20,542 nucleotides of DNA, from positions 1-20,542 of the forward strand of contig JAJDYK010000354.1 of NCBI GenBank assembly GCA_022825185.1, given 5' to 3'. This stretch comes from Candidatus Latescibacterota bacterium. Lineage in GTDB: Bacteria; Latescibacterota; UBA2968; UBA8231. Below, piece after piece: positions 1-6,403 of the stretch (the stretch's first letter is position 1; each line of letters starts with the position of its first letter). The position numbers and the translations under genes were made by a program. The notes beneath the pieces were generated by a model that saw nothing but the letters and a program-made list of their open reading frames with translations, searched no databases and had not been told where the DNA came from.

Positions 1-282
1 ATGCCCCTCCCATGCCAACTGGCACATATCGTACAGATGGGCCCCACCTCCCAGCACGTAGAGCACAGGCCAGTGGACTAGGTTTTCGATGGCGTCGTCC
101 GGCCCGTCGTTGCCGCCCCAGCGCGGAATGCACTCCAAATACCCCCGCTCGTCGAAGTACTTGTCGAAGAATTCTGTGCATCCCCTCGTTTGCGCCCGAA
201 TTAGTTCCCACTCCAGCAGCGTCCAAGCGGGCGGCGGCATTGGCGTGTCAATAGCGATGGCGCGGGGATTTAGATAGCTCAT
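1..282 (-). CDS. Uncharacterised protein, N-terminal part (cut by window edge)
   Basis: An open frame runs on the minus strand from ATG at 282 to the left window edge, giving 94 residues with no stop, so the C-terminus lies outside. The frame is preceded by AAAAGGAG six bases before the ATG, a clear ribosome binding site that fixes the start. The protein begins MSYLNPRAIAIDTPMPPPAW and contains RWGGNDGPDDAIENL around residues 54-68, a soluble sequence rich in Trp and acidic residues with no signal peptide. I do not recognise the family with certainty. The pattern vaguely recalls large alpha-helical toroid proteins of carbohydrate metabolism, but that is a weak impression. It is transcribed away from the PhyH gene at 616, so the 333-base gap between them should hold two divergent promoters. 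Confidence 0.75.
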   Translation of the reverse strand, partial: MSYLNPRAIAIDTPMPPPAWTLLEWELIRAQTRGCTEFFDKYFDERGYLECIPRWGGNDGPDDAIENLVHWPVLYVLGGGAHLYDMCQLAWEGH

Positions 283-409
283 GGATCGCTCCTTTTAGAT
301 AGGCCATGCGTCTGCCGGGACCATTTGGCACTGGCTAAACCGCGACGTTTGTCTGCCCCGTAATGAGCGTCATAGCCAGTCCAAGGTCAACCAAACGTCG
401 CTCGTTTCG

Positions 410-438
410 TTGACAAAGAGCCTGTCGCGCAATATGTA
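410..438 (+). promoter_or_regulatory. Possible sigma70-type promoter for the PhyH gene at 616
   Basis: A perfect -35 box TTGACA lies at 410-415. A weaker TATGTA follows at 433-438 after a 17-base spacer. This would give a leader of about 170 bases before the PhyH start. The -10 match is poor, so this is only a candidate. Confidence 0.3.
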
Positions 439-521
439 TTTTGCCAGCCGGTGACTGCAATGCACACAGGAATGAGCAGAAGTGCTACCAGACCGCTTGG
501 ATGAAATCCCGCGAGCCCTTT

Positions 522-599
522 GACGGCCCTTTCGCGCAGAAAGTCCGCGCAACGGGTACCGACCAGCAGAAAATGCTGATGGGCGCTATCGAAAAATGG
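522..599 (+). repeat. Dispersed repeat, copy 1 (partner 3008-3088)
   Basis: About 78 bases match 3008-3088 at nearly nine positions in ten, and most differences are transitions. Both copies carry a short hairpin, CTTTC-loop-GAAAG (529-543 here, 3015-3029 in copy 2). The stem is identical but the five-base loop differs (GCGCA here, GTGTA there). Copy 1 ends at the ribosome binding site of the PhyH gene. Copy 2 runs straight into the leader of the secreted paralogue at 3122. Confidence 0.75.
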
Positions 600-615
600 T
601 AAGGAGGAACCAACC

Positions 616-1473
616 ATGTTAAACACCGCACAAGTTGAACACTACCACACCGAAGGCTACGTCGCCGTCCCCGGCTTCCTCAGCGCCGAGGAGGTCGCGG
701 CCTTCTTGCGCGAGATGGATGCCGTCAGCGCCGGCAATACGCTCGCCAACTACGACGTCACCCGGATGGAGATGGAGCCTAACCAGCCCTCCGACGGAAC
801 GCAGGTGCGCCGTCTGTACGAGCCTTGCAGCCACTACGAGGTCTTCCGGGAATTCGCCCAATCGGAGCGGCTCCTCGACGCGGTCGAGGCTCTGCTCGGC
901 CCGGACTTGGTTTTTCACTACAGCAAGATCAATATGAAACCGGCTGGCGTCGGTTCGCCCGTCGAGTGGCATCAGGATCTTTCCTACTACCCGCTGACTC
1001 ATCGCGGCTCGGTGAGCATCCTCTTTTATCTCGACGATGCGAGTGTTGAAAACGGCTGTTTGCAAGTTATCCCCCGCCGTCATCGGGCGGACCTGCTGTC
1101 GCACAGCACTGATGGATTTTTCCAGGGTCGGGTTACCGAAGAGGTTGATCAATCGCTCGCCGTGCCGATCCCTGGTGAAGCGGGCACGGTCATCTTCATG
1201 CATGCGATGACCCCCCATGCTTCCATCGCCAATGTCTCCGACAAGCCTCGGCGCACGCTCATCCTCAGCTACCGCGCCGCCGATGCGTTTCCGATCTACA
1301 CAGGCGAGATGACGTACAAGACCGAGGCTAATGCGCGCCTAGTGCGCGGCCGGTTCGCACACACAGCGCGTTTCGAGGACCGCACCTTTCCCATTCCGCT
1401 ATACAAGGACGCCATTTCCTCGCTCTACGACTTGCAGGAGCGCTCGCGCCAAGGGGAGATGGTGGCTGGTTAG
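616..1473 (+). CDS. Phytanoyl-CoA dioxygenase (PhyH) family Fe(II)/2-oxoglutarate oxygenase
   Basis: A 285-residue cytoplasmic protein of usual PhyH length. The double-stranded beta-helix iron site is complete. The HxD motif is H119 and D121 (in VEWHQD) and the distal histidine is H201 (in MTPHAS). The arginine pair R212-R213 in SDKPRRTLIL fits the 2-oxoglutarate carboxylate. Family members hydroxylate or otherwise oxidise small molecules using Fe(II), O2 and 2-oxoglutarate, but the substrate cannot be predicted. The start is supported by TAAGGAGG nine bases upstream. The gene sits between the repeat at 522-599 and the leader of the secreted paralogue at 1614. In the duplicated locus at 3008-3787 it is missing, so it behaves like a cassette that was inserted in one copy or lost from the other. 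Confidence 0.93.
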   Translation: MLNTAQVEHYHTEGYVAVPGFLSAEEVAAFLREMDAVSAGNTLANYDVTRMEMEPNQPSDGTQVRRLYEPCSHYEVFREFAQSERLLDAVEALLGPDLVFHYSKINMKPAGVGSPVEWHQDLSYYPLTHRGSVSILFYLDDASVENGCLQVIPRRHRADLLSHSTDGFFQGRVTEEVDQSLAVPIPGEAGTVIFMHAMTPHASIANVSDKPRRTLILSYRAADAFPIYTGEMTYKTEANARLVRGRFAHTARFEDRTFPIPLYKDAISSLYDLQERSRQGEMVAG

Positions 1474-1564
1474 AAAATCGCGATTAAATCTTGGGAAACA
1501 ATGCAGACGCAGACGCAAGCGCGGAATTTTGTAGGAATCGATAAAAAGGCTTAGTGTCATTCAA

Positions 1565-1570
1565 TATAAT
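1565..1570 (+). promoter_or_regulatory. Candidate -10 box for secreted paralogue A
   Basis: A perfect TATAAT at 1565-1570 lies about 45 bases before the ATG at 1614. The -35 region (TAAAAA near 1542) is poor. The duplicated block shared with paralogue B starts just downstream (about 1577), so paralogue B does not carry this -10 box. Confidence 0.35.
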
Positions 1571-1576
1571 CTGACT

Positions 1577-2279
1577 TTGGCGAAAAATTTTGCCGTAACC
1601 AATAGGAAAAAACATGCAACGTTTTATTTTGCTTACGTGCCTGACGGCTTTTGTAATGGCCTCGCCAGCGTTCGCCCAGCAAATGGAAGACGTCGTTCAC
1701 TTAAAAAATGGCGGACTCGTTCGCGGAACGATCATTGAGCAAATTCCAGGCGAATCGCTAAAGATACAGACGCGAGACGGTAATGTATTCGTCTATACGA
1801 TGGATGAGATTGCTAAGATGTCCAAGGAACCTGTGATGAGGACGCGAGGGCATATTGGGGCTAACAAGAAAAACCCTTGGATAGCTTTTGGCCTATCGCT
1901 TCTAATTCCTGGGGCAGGGCAAGCCTACAATGATCAGCTAGGCAAGGGAGCGATCCAACTCGGTACAGTAATAGTTGGTTTCGGGTTTTTGAGCAGTGCT
2001 GCGGAGGATGATTATAGGAATATGTATGGTCGTTGGGTTGATCCTGATGATGATAATGGGAAAGCTGTCTTGGGGGTTGTGCTTTTCTTCGGTGGCTATA
2101 TATGGTCCATTATTGATGCACCGAAATCTGCCAATAGCATCAATCAGCAAAATCAGCAACCTTCTTACGGACATCTGATTGAGCTTGGCGGCAGCCGAAC
2201 TACTCTTGGTATCGATCCGGTCGTTTCTCACAAAAATCTGGGGACGAGACTGACGCTCCATTTTTAGTTCGTTTTGGAA
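1577..2279 (+). repeat. Duplicated block A (partner 3085-3787)
   Basis: The leader starting TTGGCGAAAAA, the whole gene and 12 bases after its stop (TTCGTTTTGGAA) recur at 3085-3787. Similarity ends sharply on both sides. Conservation is uneven: very high over the first ~75 codons and the last ~30, much lower in the middle. Confidence 0.85.
1614..2267 (+). CDS. Secreted/membrane protein of unknown function, paralogue A
   Basis: 217 residues. A signal peptide (MQRFILLTCLTAFVMASPAFA) is followed by QQ and an extracytoplasmic segment, DVVHLKNGGLVRGTIIEQIP then DGNVFVYTMDEIAKMSKEP. This resembles a small beta-rich domain found at the start of many uncharacterised exported proteins. At about residues 91-110 comes a hydrophobic stretch with SLLIPGAGQAYNDQ, similar to the P-G-x-GQ-Y-N signature of DUF5683/TM2-like membrane hairpins. 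Further hydrophobic segments, an acidic DPDDDN loop and a C-terminus ending GTRLTLHF follow. Function is unknown; envelope location is inferred. The weak leader GGAAAAAAC precedes the ATG. A paralogue of identical length lies at 3122-3775, with the toxin-antitoxin pair between them. Confidence 0.85.
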   Translation: MQRFILLTCLTAFVMASPAFAQQMEDVVHLKNGGLVRGTIIEQIPGESLKIQTRDGNVFVYTMDEIAKMSKEPVMRTRGHIGANKKNPWIAFGLSLLIPGAGQAYNDQLGKGAIQLGTVIVGFGFLSSAAEDDYRNMYGRWVDPDDDNGKAVLGVVLFFGGYIWSIIDAPKSANSINQQNQQPSYGHLIELGGSRTTLGIDPVVSHKNLGTRLTLHF

Positions 2280-2340
2280 CCACTTGACGGCGGGGCAGGA
2301 TTTTATTTCTTACCAGTAAGATTAAATAAAAGGAGGCTTT

Positions 2341-2604
2341 ATGGAGTCAGTCGCCACCACCCGCATGTCCTCCAAAGGGCAAGTCGTCATCCCCGAGTCC
2401 CTGCGCCAACAGCTAGGCTTGGAGTCAGGTACCCGGTTCATCGTCATGGGCGAAGACGATGTCATCATTCTCAAGACTATCCACACACCCTCCATGCGCG
2501 ATTTTGATCGCATGATTGCCAAAGCACGCCGTCAAGCTAAGCAAGCTGGAATGAAACGATCGGACATTGCCGCCGCCATTTCCCGGGTCCGAGCGGCAAA
2601 ATGA
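2341..2604 (+). CDS. AbrB/VapB-family antitoxin
   Basis: 87 residues. The N-terminal half is a swapped-hairpin AbrB/MazE/SpoVT-type DNA-binding domain: RMSSKGQVVIPESLRQQLGL, then GTRFIVMGEDDVIILKTI. This family binds operator DNA as a dimer. The C-terminal part (about 50-87) is basic and helical and would wrap the toxin. A strong AAAGGAGG lies shortly before the ATG. The stop overlaps the next start by four bases (ATGA at 2601-2604), the usual coupled arrangement of antitoxin before toxin. Autoregulation of the pair by this protein is expected from the family, not shown here. Confidence 0.9.
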   Translation: MESVATTRMSSKGQVVIPESLRQQLGLESGTRFIVMGEDDVIILKTIHTPSMRDFDRMIAKARRQAKQAGMKRSDIAAAISRVRAAK

Positions 2605-3002
2605 AGGTCGTAGTGGACACGAATGTCTTTATATCGGGCGTATTCTTTACTGGGCCACCGCATCAGATCCTCGATGCTTGGAAGCGTGGCAGAGTCCAGA
2701 TCGTTGTGACACCCGAAATTCTTACTGAATACCGCGACACTGGCACCGAACTGACAGCCCACTTTCCCGACGTTGAACTAGAGCCTTGGCTGGAACTACT
2801 CGCCGTCAAGTCAATTTTAGTAGAAGCACCGCCCCTAGAAGAACAGGTCTGCACCGATCCAGACGACGATAAATTCTTCGCCTGTGCCTTGGCCGGCAGA
2901 ATTTCGCTCATCGTTAGCGGCGACAAGGCTCTACTGCGGGCATCCGGCTATAAGCGGCTCAAAGTGCTCACGCCTCGATCCTTCGTTGATCAGTATTTAT
3001 AA
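2601..3002 (+). CDS. PIN-domain toxin (VapC-like, COG1569-type putative toxin)
   Basis: 133 residues, full length for the family. The PIN-domain acidic residues are present: D6 in VVVDTNVFISG, E39/E43 in TPEILTEY, the DPDDDKFFACAL cluster at 86-97 and D108 in IVSGDKALL. PIN toxins are Mg2+-dependent ribonucleases that cleave tRNA or other RNA when freed from the antitoxin. The gene overlaps the AbrB-type antitoxin gene by four bases and is certainly co-translated with it. Its stop codon lies only six bases before the repeat at 3008, so the cassette directly abuts the duplicated block. No residue needed for catalysis looks lost. Confidence 0.9.
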   Translation: MKVVVDTNVFISGVFFTGPPHQILDAWKRGRVQIVVTPEILTEYRDTGTELTAHFPDVELEPWLELLAVKSILVEAPPLEEQVCTDPDDDKFFACALAGRISLIVSGDKALLRASGYKRLKVLTPRSFVDQYL

Positions 3003-3007
3003 AGGAG

Positions 3008-3088
3008 GATGGCCCTTTCGTGTAGAAAGTTCGCGCAATGGGTACCGACCAGCAGAAGATGCTGATAGGCGCTATAGAGAAATCTTGG
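3008..3088 (+). repeat. Dispersed repeat, copy 2 (partner 522-599)
   Basis: This is the second copy of the repeat at 522-599. The frame that is open in copy 1 is broken here by TAG at 3023-3025, so neither copy is likely to encode a conserved protein in that frame. It fuses directly to the leader of paralogue B, with no PhyH gene between. Confidence 0.75.
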
Positions 3089-3787
3089 CGAAAAAATTTC
3101 TGCAACCAAATAGGAGAAAACATGCAGCGTTTTATTTTGATCACGTGCCTGACGGCTTTCGTCGTGACCTCGCCAGCACTCGCTCAGCAAATCGAAGATG
3201 TGGTTCACTTAAAAAATGGCGGACTCGTTCGCGGAACTATCATTGAGCAGATTCCAGGCGAATCGCTGAAGATAAAGACCCGAGACGGGAATGTATTCAT
3301 TTATACGATGGATGAGATTGCCAAGATGTCCAAGGAACCAGTGATGGAGATGGGAAGGCATATTGGGGTTCCAAAGAAAAATACTTGGATAGCTGGTGGC
3401 CTATCGCTTCTAATTCCTGGGGCCGGACAAGCCTACAATGATCAGGTCAGAGAGGGATTGGCTTATTTCGGCGGCGTAATAATAGGTATAGTACTTATGT
3501 ATTATGCTAACGAAGATGATTATAGAAACTTTCGTGGTCATACAGTTGATCCTGATGATGATAATTTTATAGGAGTAGCGGGGTCTATTTGTTTTGGTCT
3601 CAGTTATGTAGGCTCAGTAGCTGATGCATATTCATCTGCCAAGAAAATCAACGAGCAAAATCAGCAATCTTCTCACGGGCATCTGATTGAGCTTAACGGC
3701 AGCCGAGCTACGCTTGGTGTCGATCCGGTCGTTTCTCACAAAAATTTGGGGACGAGACTGACGCTCCATTTTTAGCTCGTTTTGGAA
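3085..3787 (+). repeat. Duplicated block B (partner 1577-2279)
   Basis: Second copy of the leader, gene and short 3' flank of the secreted paralogue. See the entry for 1577-2279. Confidence 0.85.
3122..3775 (+). CDS. Secreted/membrane protein of unknown function, paralogue B
   Basis: 217 residues, the same length as the protein at 1614-2267. It has the same signal peptide type (MQRFILITCLTAFVVTSPALA), the same exported segment DVVHLKNGGLVRGTIIEQIP, the SLLIPGAGQAYNDQ signature, the DPDDDN loop and the identical end GTRLTLHF. The membrane-spanning middle (about 113-170) is largely different, while the ends are nearly unchanged. An in-frame ATG at 3038 would add 28 residues, but these derive from the repeat and would bury the signal peptide. 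I therefore place the start at 3122, where ATAGGAGAAAAC gives a better ribosome binding site than in paralogue A. Function is unknown. Confidence 0.85.
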   Translation: MQRFILITCLTAFVVTSPALAQQIEDVVHLKNGGLVRGTIIEQIPGESLKIKTRDGNVFIYTMDEIAKMSKEPVMEMGRHIGVPKKNTWIAGGLSLLIPGAGQAYNDQVREGLAYFGGVIIGIVLMYYANEDDYRNFRGHTVDPDDDNFIGVAGSICFGLSYVGSVADAYSSAKKINEQNQQSSHGHLIELNGSRATLGVDPVVSHKNLGTRLTLHF

Positions 3788-3809
3788 TCTTGTCCCGCCG
3801 GTGGCATGG

Positions 3810-3839
3810 TTGGCACTTCACGTCGAGGCCGGATAAAAT
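3810..3839 (+). promoter_or_regulatory. Candidate promoter for the DUF2283 gene
   Basis: TTGGCA (3810-3815) and TAAAAT (3834-3839) each match the consensus at five of six positions and are 18 bases apart. The likely start site falls just before the AGGAG ribosome binding site of the gene at 3861. It could also drive the following PhyH genes. Confidence 0.4.
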
Positions 3840-3860
3840 TGCTCTCAGGAGAAATGCGAT

Positions 3861-4121
3861 ATGGATACGTCCGTCATTGACCTGACGTTTGTTCCCGAGC
3901 TGTTGCGCCTGCCCTATTCACAAGTTTGGAGCGATTATGATGAAGGGGCTGATGTATTGTATCTCAGTTTTGAAAAACCTCAGTGCGCCAATGACAGCGT
4001 GATGGAAGAGGACGGGAATATCTACCACTATCGCGACAGCCGACTCGTTGGCATTACGCTTCCCAATGCCCGAACTCGCTTTCAACAAAGTTCCTCAGAA
4101 CAGGATCACCATAAGGCGTAG
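3861..4121 (+). CDS. DUF2283 domain protein
   Basis: 86 residues. The core WSDYDEGADVLYLSFEKP, then EEDGNIYHYRDSRLVGITLPNA, matches the DUF2283 pattern (Y-D-x-x-A-D-V-L-Y-I, then a G-x-I-V-G-I/L strand). DUF2283 proteins are small, of unknown biochemical role, and often sit next to DUF4258 or toxin-antitoxin-like partners. No DUF4258 gene is present here. AGGAG lies about 10 bases before the ATG. The stop is six bases before the PhyH gene at 4128, so the two are probably co-transcribed. The last ~15 residues are polar and probably disordered. Confidence 0.8.
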   Translation: MDTSVIDLTFVPELLRLPYSQVWSDYDEGADVLYLSFEKPQCANDSVMEEDGNIYHYRDSRLVGITLPNARTRFQQSSSEQDHHKA

Positions 4122-4127
4122 GGTGCA

Positions 4128-4970
4128 ATGTCCCAACAAGGCTCTAAAGAAAACTTCGACCAGCTCATCCGCGACGGCTACTGCTTGATAGGGGATGTCC
4201 TCGACGCCGACATCCTCCAGCGTCTGCGCCAAGTCACCGACCAACTCCTCGACGCTCAAAGCCAAGAACTCCGCGACCAACAGCGCTCCACCGGCAGCAT
4301 GATCGATGTAGGTGTCCACCCCATTTTCGCCGAACTCGTCGCCTATCCGCCCGCCCGCGCCGCTCTCGAAACCTTGGGCTTTCTGCGTCCCCGGTGGATG
4401 TCCGGATACGTCATCAGCAAACCGCCCAACAGCCCGGCGCTGTTCTGGCATCAGGACTGGTGGGGCTGGGACGATCCTTCGAGCTATACGCCCCTGCCCC
4501 AGCAGCTTTTCCTGATGTACTACCTCGTCGATACCACGCCGCACAACGGCTGTCTGCGCCTGTTGCGCGGCTCGCATCTGCAGCGCCACCGCATGCACGA
4601 CGAGGTGCCCGACGCCCACACCGACGAACTCCGCCGCGTAGCCGACCCCGACCATCCAGCCTATCAGTCTATTCCCGAAGAGGTGGATGTACCCGTGACG
4701 GCGGGCGATGTGGTCATCGGCGACGCGCGGCTGTTGCACTCGGCCCACGCCAACAAGTCGGCCCAGCGTCGCACCGTCATTACCTTGTGGTATTTCCCGT
4801 ACTTCGACCTGCTCTCCGACGGCCTCCGCGCTGCCATCGCCCGCCCCCGCGAATGGGTCGGCTGGGACGGCGAAGCTAGAGCACGGGTTGCCGACCTCTT
4901 GCCTACCTATGAGGGTGCTGCCGAACCCGTGGCTTGGAATCGGATGCCGGGCGAGGCGCTCACGCACTAA
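4128..4970 (+). CDS. Phytanoyl-CoA dioxygenase (PhyH) family oxygenase
   Basis: 280 residues. Iron ligands are H108 and D110 (in FWHQDWWGWDD) and a distal histidine, H204 in ARLLHSAHANKSAQRR (H207 is an alternative). The R214-R215 pair that follows is placed for 2-oxoglutarate. The WWGWDD segment after the HxD motif and NGCLRLLRGSH (140-150) are typical of bacterial PhyH proteins. It is only distantly related to the PhyH at 616. The start follows the DUF2283 stop by six bases. No good ribosome binding site stands before it, so it may rely on translational coupling. It begins a run of four plus-strand metabolic genes ending at 8290. Substrate unknown. Confidence 0.92.
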   Translation: MSQQGSKENFDQLIRDGYCLIGDVLDADILQRLRQVTDQLLDAQSQELRDQQRSTGSMIDVGVHPIFAELVAYPPARAALETLGFLRPRWMSGYVISKPPNSPALFWHQDWWGWDDPSSYTPLPQQLFLMYYLVDTTPHNGCLRLLRGSHLQRHRMHDEVPDAHTDELRRVADPDHPAYQSIPEEVDVPVTAGDVVIGDARLLHSAHANKSAQRRTVITLWYFPYFDLLSDGLRAAIARPREWVGWDGEARARVADLLPTYEGAAEPVAWNRMPGEALTH

Positions 4971-4985
4971 ACGAGGAGCTTTGCG

Positions 4986-6335
4986 ATGGACTCGATCCTG
5001 TTGGACGATAGCCGCATGCAGTCTTTCATCGCCGATGGCTATACCGTGGTCAAAACGGATTTGCCCTCGGAGTTTCACCAGTCCATTTATGGGCAAATAG
5101 AGGAGGTCTTGGCTGCCGAGGGCAATCCGGGCAATAACCTATTGCCTCGCATCCCCGACTTGCAGCAGGTGTTTGACCAGCCCGAGGTGGCGGGGGCCCT
5201 GACTAGTATCTTGGGGCCGGGGTATTATTTGCATCCGCACCGGTTCTGCCATTTCAACAAGCCGGGTTCGGAAGGGCAGCGGCTGCACAAGGATAGCTGG
5301 AGCCGGCGGCACCACCGGCTGCGCTGGGCCATGGCCTTTTACTATCCGCAGGACACGCCGGTCGAGCGCGGCCCCACGGGCGTTGTCCCCGGCAGTCACT
5401 ATCGCAACCACCTCGACCAAGAGGATGAGGAGCGACAAATCGCGCTCTCAGGGGAGGCTGGGACGGTCGGCATTGTCCACTACGATCTGTGGCATCGAGC
5501 CACGCCCAATAGCACTGAGCAGGCTCGCTATATGGTGAAGTTTCTTTTCGTTCGGCTCGAAGAGCCGGACGGGCCTAGTTGGGATGCGAGCGGGGAACCT
5601 TGGAGCGGGAACGGTCATGCCGAGGCACCCATGTGGCACAGTATGTGGGAATGGTACGGCGGGCAGTCCGAGGGTCTTGCTGGCGACGGTGATCAGGCGG
5701 CGCTGCTGCAGGCGCTGACGGGCGATTCTGAGGCGGCGGGTCAAGCGGCGGCCTATGCCCTCGGTCGCGCTGGGGAGCCAGCCGTGGGGCCGCTGATGGA
5801 CTGTTTGCGCCAGGGATCGGAATACGTGCGGCGCAACGCTGGCTACGGTTTGGCCGCAGCCGGCCCGGCTGCGGTCGAGGCGCTAGCGCAAGCCTGCGAT
5901 GACGACGATCCGGACGTGCGGCTAACCGCGGTTGATAGTTTGGGCGATATGGGTCGGGCGGGTGCCGCAGCGGTGCCGGCATTGCAGCGGGCGCTAAGTG
6001 ATGCGTCGGACGAGGTGCGGGGCCACGCTGCCGAAGCCTTGGGGGCTATGGGCGCGTTGCCCTCAGCAGTGCTGGAGGAACTGGCCGGAATCTTGCGCGA
6101 CGACGACGAATGGGTGCGGCGCAATGCCGCCTTGGGATTGGCGCGACTGGGCTCGGCTGCGGAGGCCGTGCAGCCGGCCGTGGCAGCAGCTCTAGACGAT
6201 CCGAACCGCTACGTCAGCGCCAAAGCGGCCAAGACCCTAGAGCGCATTGGCACGCCGGAGGCGACGGAGATTTTGTTCGACTATTTGTTCGCCGCCCGCT
6301 GGTGCCCCATCACCACTAAGGATACGCCGTACTAA
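4986..6335 (+). CDS. PhyH-family oxygenase fused to HEAT-type repeats
   Basis: 449 residues, much longer than a normal PhyH protein. Residues 1 to about 195 form the oxygenase domain, with H101 and D103 (in RLHKDSW), distal H170 (in YDLWHRATPN) and R181. From about 232 to 435 it is an array of helical repeats of roughly 30-38 residues. Examples are AAAYALGRAGEPAVGPL, VRRNAGYGLAAAGPAAVEAL, VRLTAVDSLGDMGRAG, VRGHAAEALGAMGALP and VRRNAALGLARLGSAAEAV. These are the VR-x-x-A-x-x-x-L-G pattern of HEAT/PBS-lyase-like repeats, a protein- or ligand-binding scaffold. It starts 15 bases after the previous stop with CGAGGAG as ribosome binding site. The fusion suggests that the oxygenase is scaffolded to a partner or to a large substrate; that is inference. 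Confidence 0.9.
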   Translation: MDSILLDDSRMQSFIADGYTVVKTDLPSEFHQSIYGQIEEVLAAEGNPGNNLLPRIPDLQQVFDQPEVAGALTSILGPGYYLHPHRFCHFNKPGSEGQRLHKDSWSRRHHRLRWAMAFYYPQDTPVERGPTGVVPGSHYRNHLDQEDEERQIALSGEAGTVGIVHYDLWHRATPNSTEQARYMVKFLFVRLEEPDGPSWDASGEPWSGNGHAEAPMWHSMWEWYGGQSEGLAGDGDQAALLQALTGDSEAAGQAAAYALGRAGEPAVGPLMDCLRQGSEYVRRNAGYGLAAAGPAAVEALAQACDDDDPDVRLTAVDSLGDMGRAGAAAVPALQRALSDASDEVRGHAAEALGAMGALPSAVLEELAGILRDDDEWVRRNAALGLARLGSAAEAVQPAVAAALDDPNRYVSAKAAKTLERIGTPEATEILFDYLFAARWCPITTKDTPY

Positions 6336-6403
6336 TAGATCGCTTCCGACGGTTTACGGTGTCGGCAGTGTCGATCTTCCCTCAACAGCCTTGCACTAAG
6401 CCT

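Larger units (their letters stand above)
283..615. other. Divergent intergenic region with a gene remnant
   Basis: This 333-base gap separates the minus-strand gene at 1-282 from the plus-strand PhyH gene at 616. It contains a possible promoter at 410-438 and a repeat at 522-599 whose second copy lies at 3008-3088. An open plus-strand frame (414-602, stop TAA at 600) runs through the repeat and ends in GTDQQKMLMGAIEKW. In the second copy the same frame carries an internal TAG. I read it as the remnant of a gene end or a short dispersed repeat, not as a functional gene. Nothing else is supportable here. Confidence 0.5.

Noticed and set aside
3038..3121. Upstream ATG that would lengthen paralogue B by 28 residues
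   Set aside because: The extra residues come from the dispersed repeat, are absent in paralogue A, and would mask the signal peptide.
4095..5096. Long minus-strand open frame (333 codons) opposite the PhyH gene at 4128
   Set aside because: It is antisense to a gene with complete catalytic motifs, has no ribosome binding site, and its composition is the usual by-product of GC-rich codon use.
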